Source of the DNA: Clostridia bacterium
GTDB lineage: Bacteria > Bacillota > Clostridia > Oscillospirales > Acutalibacteraceae
Length of the DNA stretch: 64,000 bases
Assembly: GCA_017461625.1 (NCBI GenBank)
Contig: JAFTXJ010000017.1
Coordinates: forward strand, 78,036 to 142,035
Reading direction: 5' to 3'
Positions 63,434 to 64,000 of the stretch are shown here, piece after piece. Both the position numbers and the translations under genes were made by a program. Each line of letters starts with the position of its first letter. Positions within the stretch are counted from its first letter, which is position 1. Below the pieces are notes generated by a model. It ran no database searches and was not told where the DNA came from. It was given only the letters and a program-made list of their open reading frames with translations.

Positions 63434-64000
63434 TTGAAAAAATCTTTCAAAAAAATTATTTCGGCTGTATTGATAGCAGTGTTGATTCTTTCTGTTTCAC
63501 CTGTTGGTGCTCTTACAGAGTTTGACTTTTCATCACTGTTTTCAGTAAAAACAGCGGCTCTCACATCGGGTAATTATACATATGAGGTGTCCGGAACCAA
63601 TGCAACAATTACCGGATACAGCGGCTCAGAAACAAACCTCACCATTCCGTCAACCCTTGACGGCAAAACAGTTGTGGCAATTGAAAGAGGTGTGTTTAAA
63701 GACAATACAACTTTAAAGAGTGTATCGTTGCCTTCAACCCTCACAAGAATCGGTGTTGATTGGAACGGCGATGGTGTTTTTGCAAGATGTTCAAGACTCG
63801 AAACAGTAACTTTTGCAAAGGGAACCAACGATGCCGTAATTGGCTTTAATACATTTTTAGGTTGTCCTGCTTTGAAGAAGGTTGAAATTCCCGGCAACTA
63901 TGTTGCAATTCAGAACAGTGCTTTTGAAAGCTGCACAGCGTTGACCTCGTTTAAATGGGAAAAATCAGATGCTTCAAAACAATATATCGGAGAGTTTACA
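63434..64000 (+). CDS. BspA-type LRR surface protein, 3' end outside the window
   Basis: 189 codons are visible without a stop. A basic start and hydrophobic core ('IISAVLIAVLILSVSPVGAL') form a signal peptide. A beta region 'YTYEVSGTNATITGYSGSET' leads into LRR_5 units ('LKSVSLPSTLTRIG', 'ETVTFAKGTND'). The start is probably TTG 63434, nine bases after AAAAGGAG; the in-frame ATG at 63425 touches that site. It is the third LRR surface protein in the window. Confidence 0.85.
   Translation, partial: MKKSFKKIISAVLIAVLILSVSPVGALTEFDFSSLFSVKTAALTSGNYTYEVSGTNATITGYSGSETNLTIPSTLDGKTVVAIERGVFKDNTTLKSVSLPSTLTRIGVDWNGDGVFARCSRLETVTFAKGTNDAVIGFNTFLGCPALKKVEIPGNYVAIQNSAFESCTALTSFKWEKSDASKQYIGEFT

Overview
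The window looks like a chromosomal segment of a low-to-mid GC, Gram-positive, gut-type Clostridia, probably an Oscillospirales (Ruminococcaceae-like) bacterium. Reasons: Bacillota-style ParABS/Noc and rod-shape gene blocks, strong AGGAGG ribosome sites, TTGACA-17-TATAAT promoters, Spo0A-box-like sites, BspA-type leucine-rich surface proteins with dockerins, and InlB-type repeats. No species name can be justified from sequence alone.

Layout. 1-5147 (-): the N-terminal 1715 codons of a giant secreted protein. 5.4-6.05 kb: GC-rich palindromic repeats around a small DUF559 endonuclease-like gene, plus a hairpin inserted into the end of parB. 6.0-8.6 kb (-): noc, soj/parA, parB with a parS site. 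8.6-13.7 kb (-): mnmE, mnmG, rsmG and a MinD-like ATPase carrying its own membrane anchor. 13.7-19.0 kb (-): lipoprotein, mreB, mreC, mreD and a class B PBP. 19.2-21.6 kb: a secreted beta-helix protein and a lipoprotein. 21.6-27.3 kb (-): SRP RNA, dnaX, ybaB, recR, dnaN, yaaA-like S4 gene, recF, remB; dnaA is absent from this usual neighbourhood, but an AT-rich gap with DnaA-box-like sites precedes dnaN. 27.4-31.5 kb (-): ECF sigma/anti-sigma operon, an anchored protein and gapdh. 31.7-39 kb: a pseudouridine synthase, a second DUF559 gene between palindromes, a GH98-like secreted protein, a Na/Pi carrier, a Spo0A-C-like mini-protein and a GH92 enzyme. 39-45.4 kb (+): membrane proteins, alanine racemase, an MBL protein, a GT-D glycosyltransferase and a pyruvyl transferase-like protein. 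45.4-47.8 kb (-): a lipoprotein gene behind a structured RNA and terminator, then glyA. 47.9-53.1 kb (-): a 1747-residue BspA/dockerin protein. 53.4-57.9 kb (+): ZIP transporter, flavodiiron protein, a polytopic membrane protein and a DPPR-synthase-like UbiA enzyme. 57.9-61.6 kb (-): MATE exporter, EEP hydrolase, a second BspA/dockerin protein and tRNA-Arg(CCU). 61.8-64 kb (+): a secreted PHP protein and the start of another LRR protein.

How it fits together. The left half is an origin-proximal housekeeping block (segregation, tRNA wobble modification, cell shape, replication and repair), nearly all transcribed leftward, which suggests the replication origin lies to its right. The right half is cell-surface and glycan biology: secreted recognition proteins, glycosidases, glycosyltransferases and wall-precursor enzymes. 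The best leads for new biology are the DUF559/palindrome association, the palindrome inserted in parB with an 18-bp duplication, the RNA-terminator-lipoprotein cassette bounded by 44-bp direct repeats, the membrane-anchored MinD relative, and shared hydrophobic C-terminal tails on secreted proteins.
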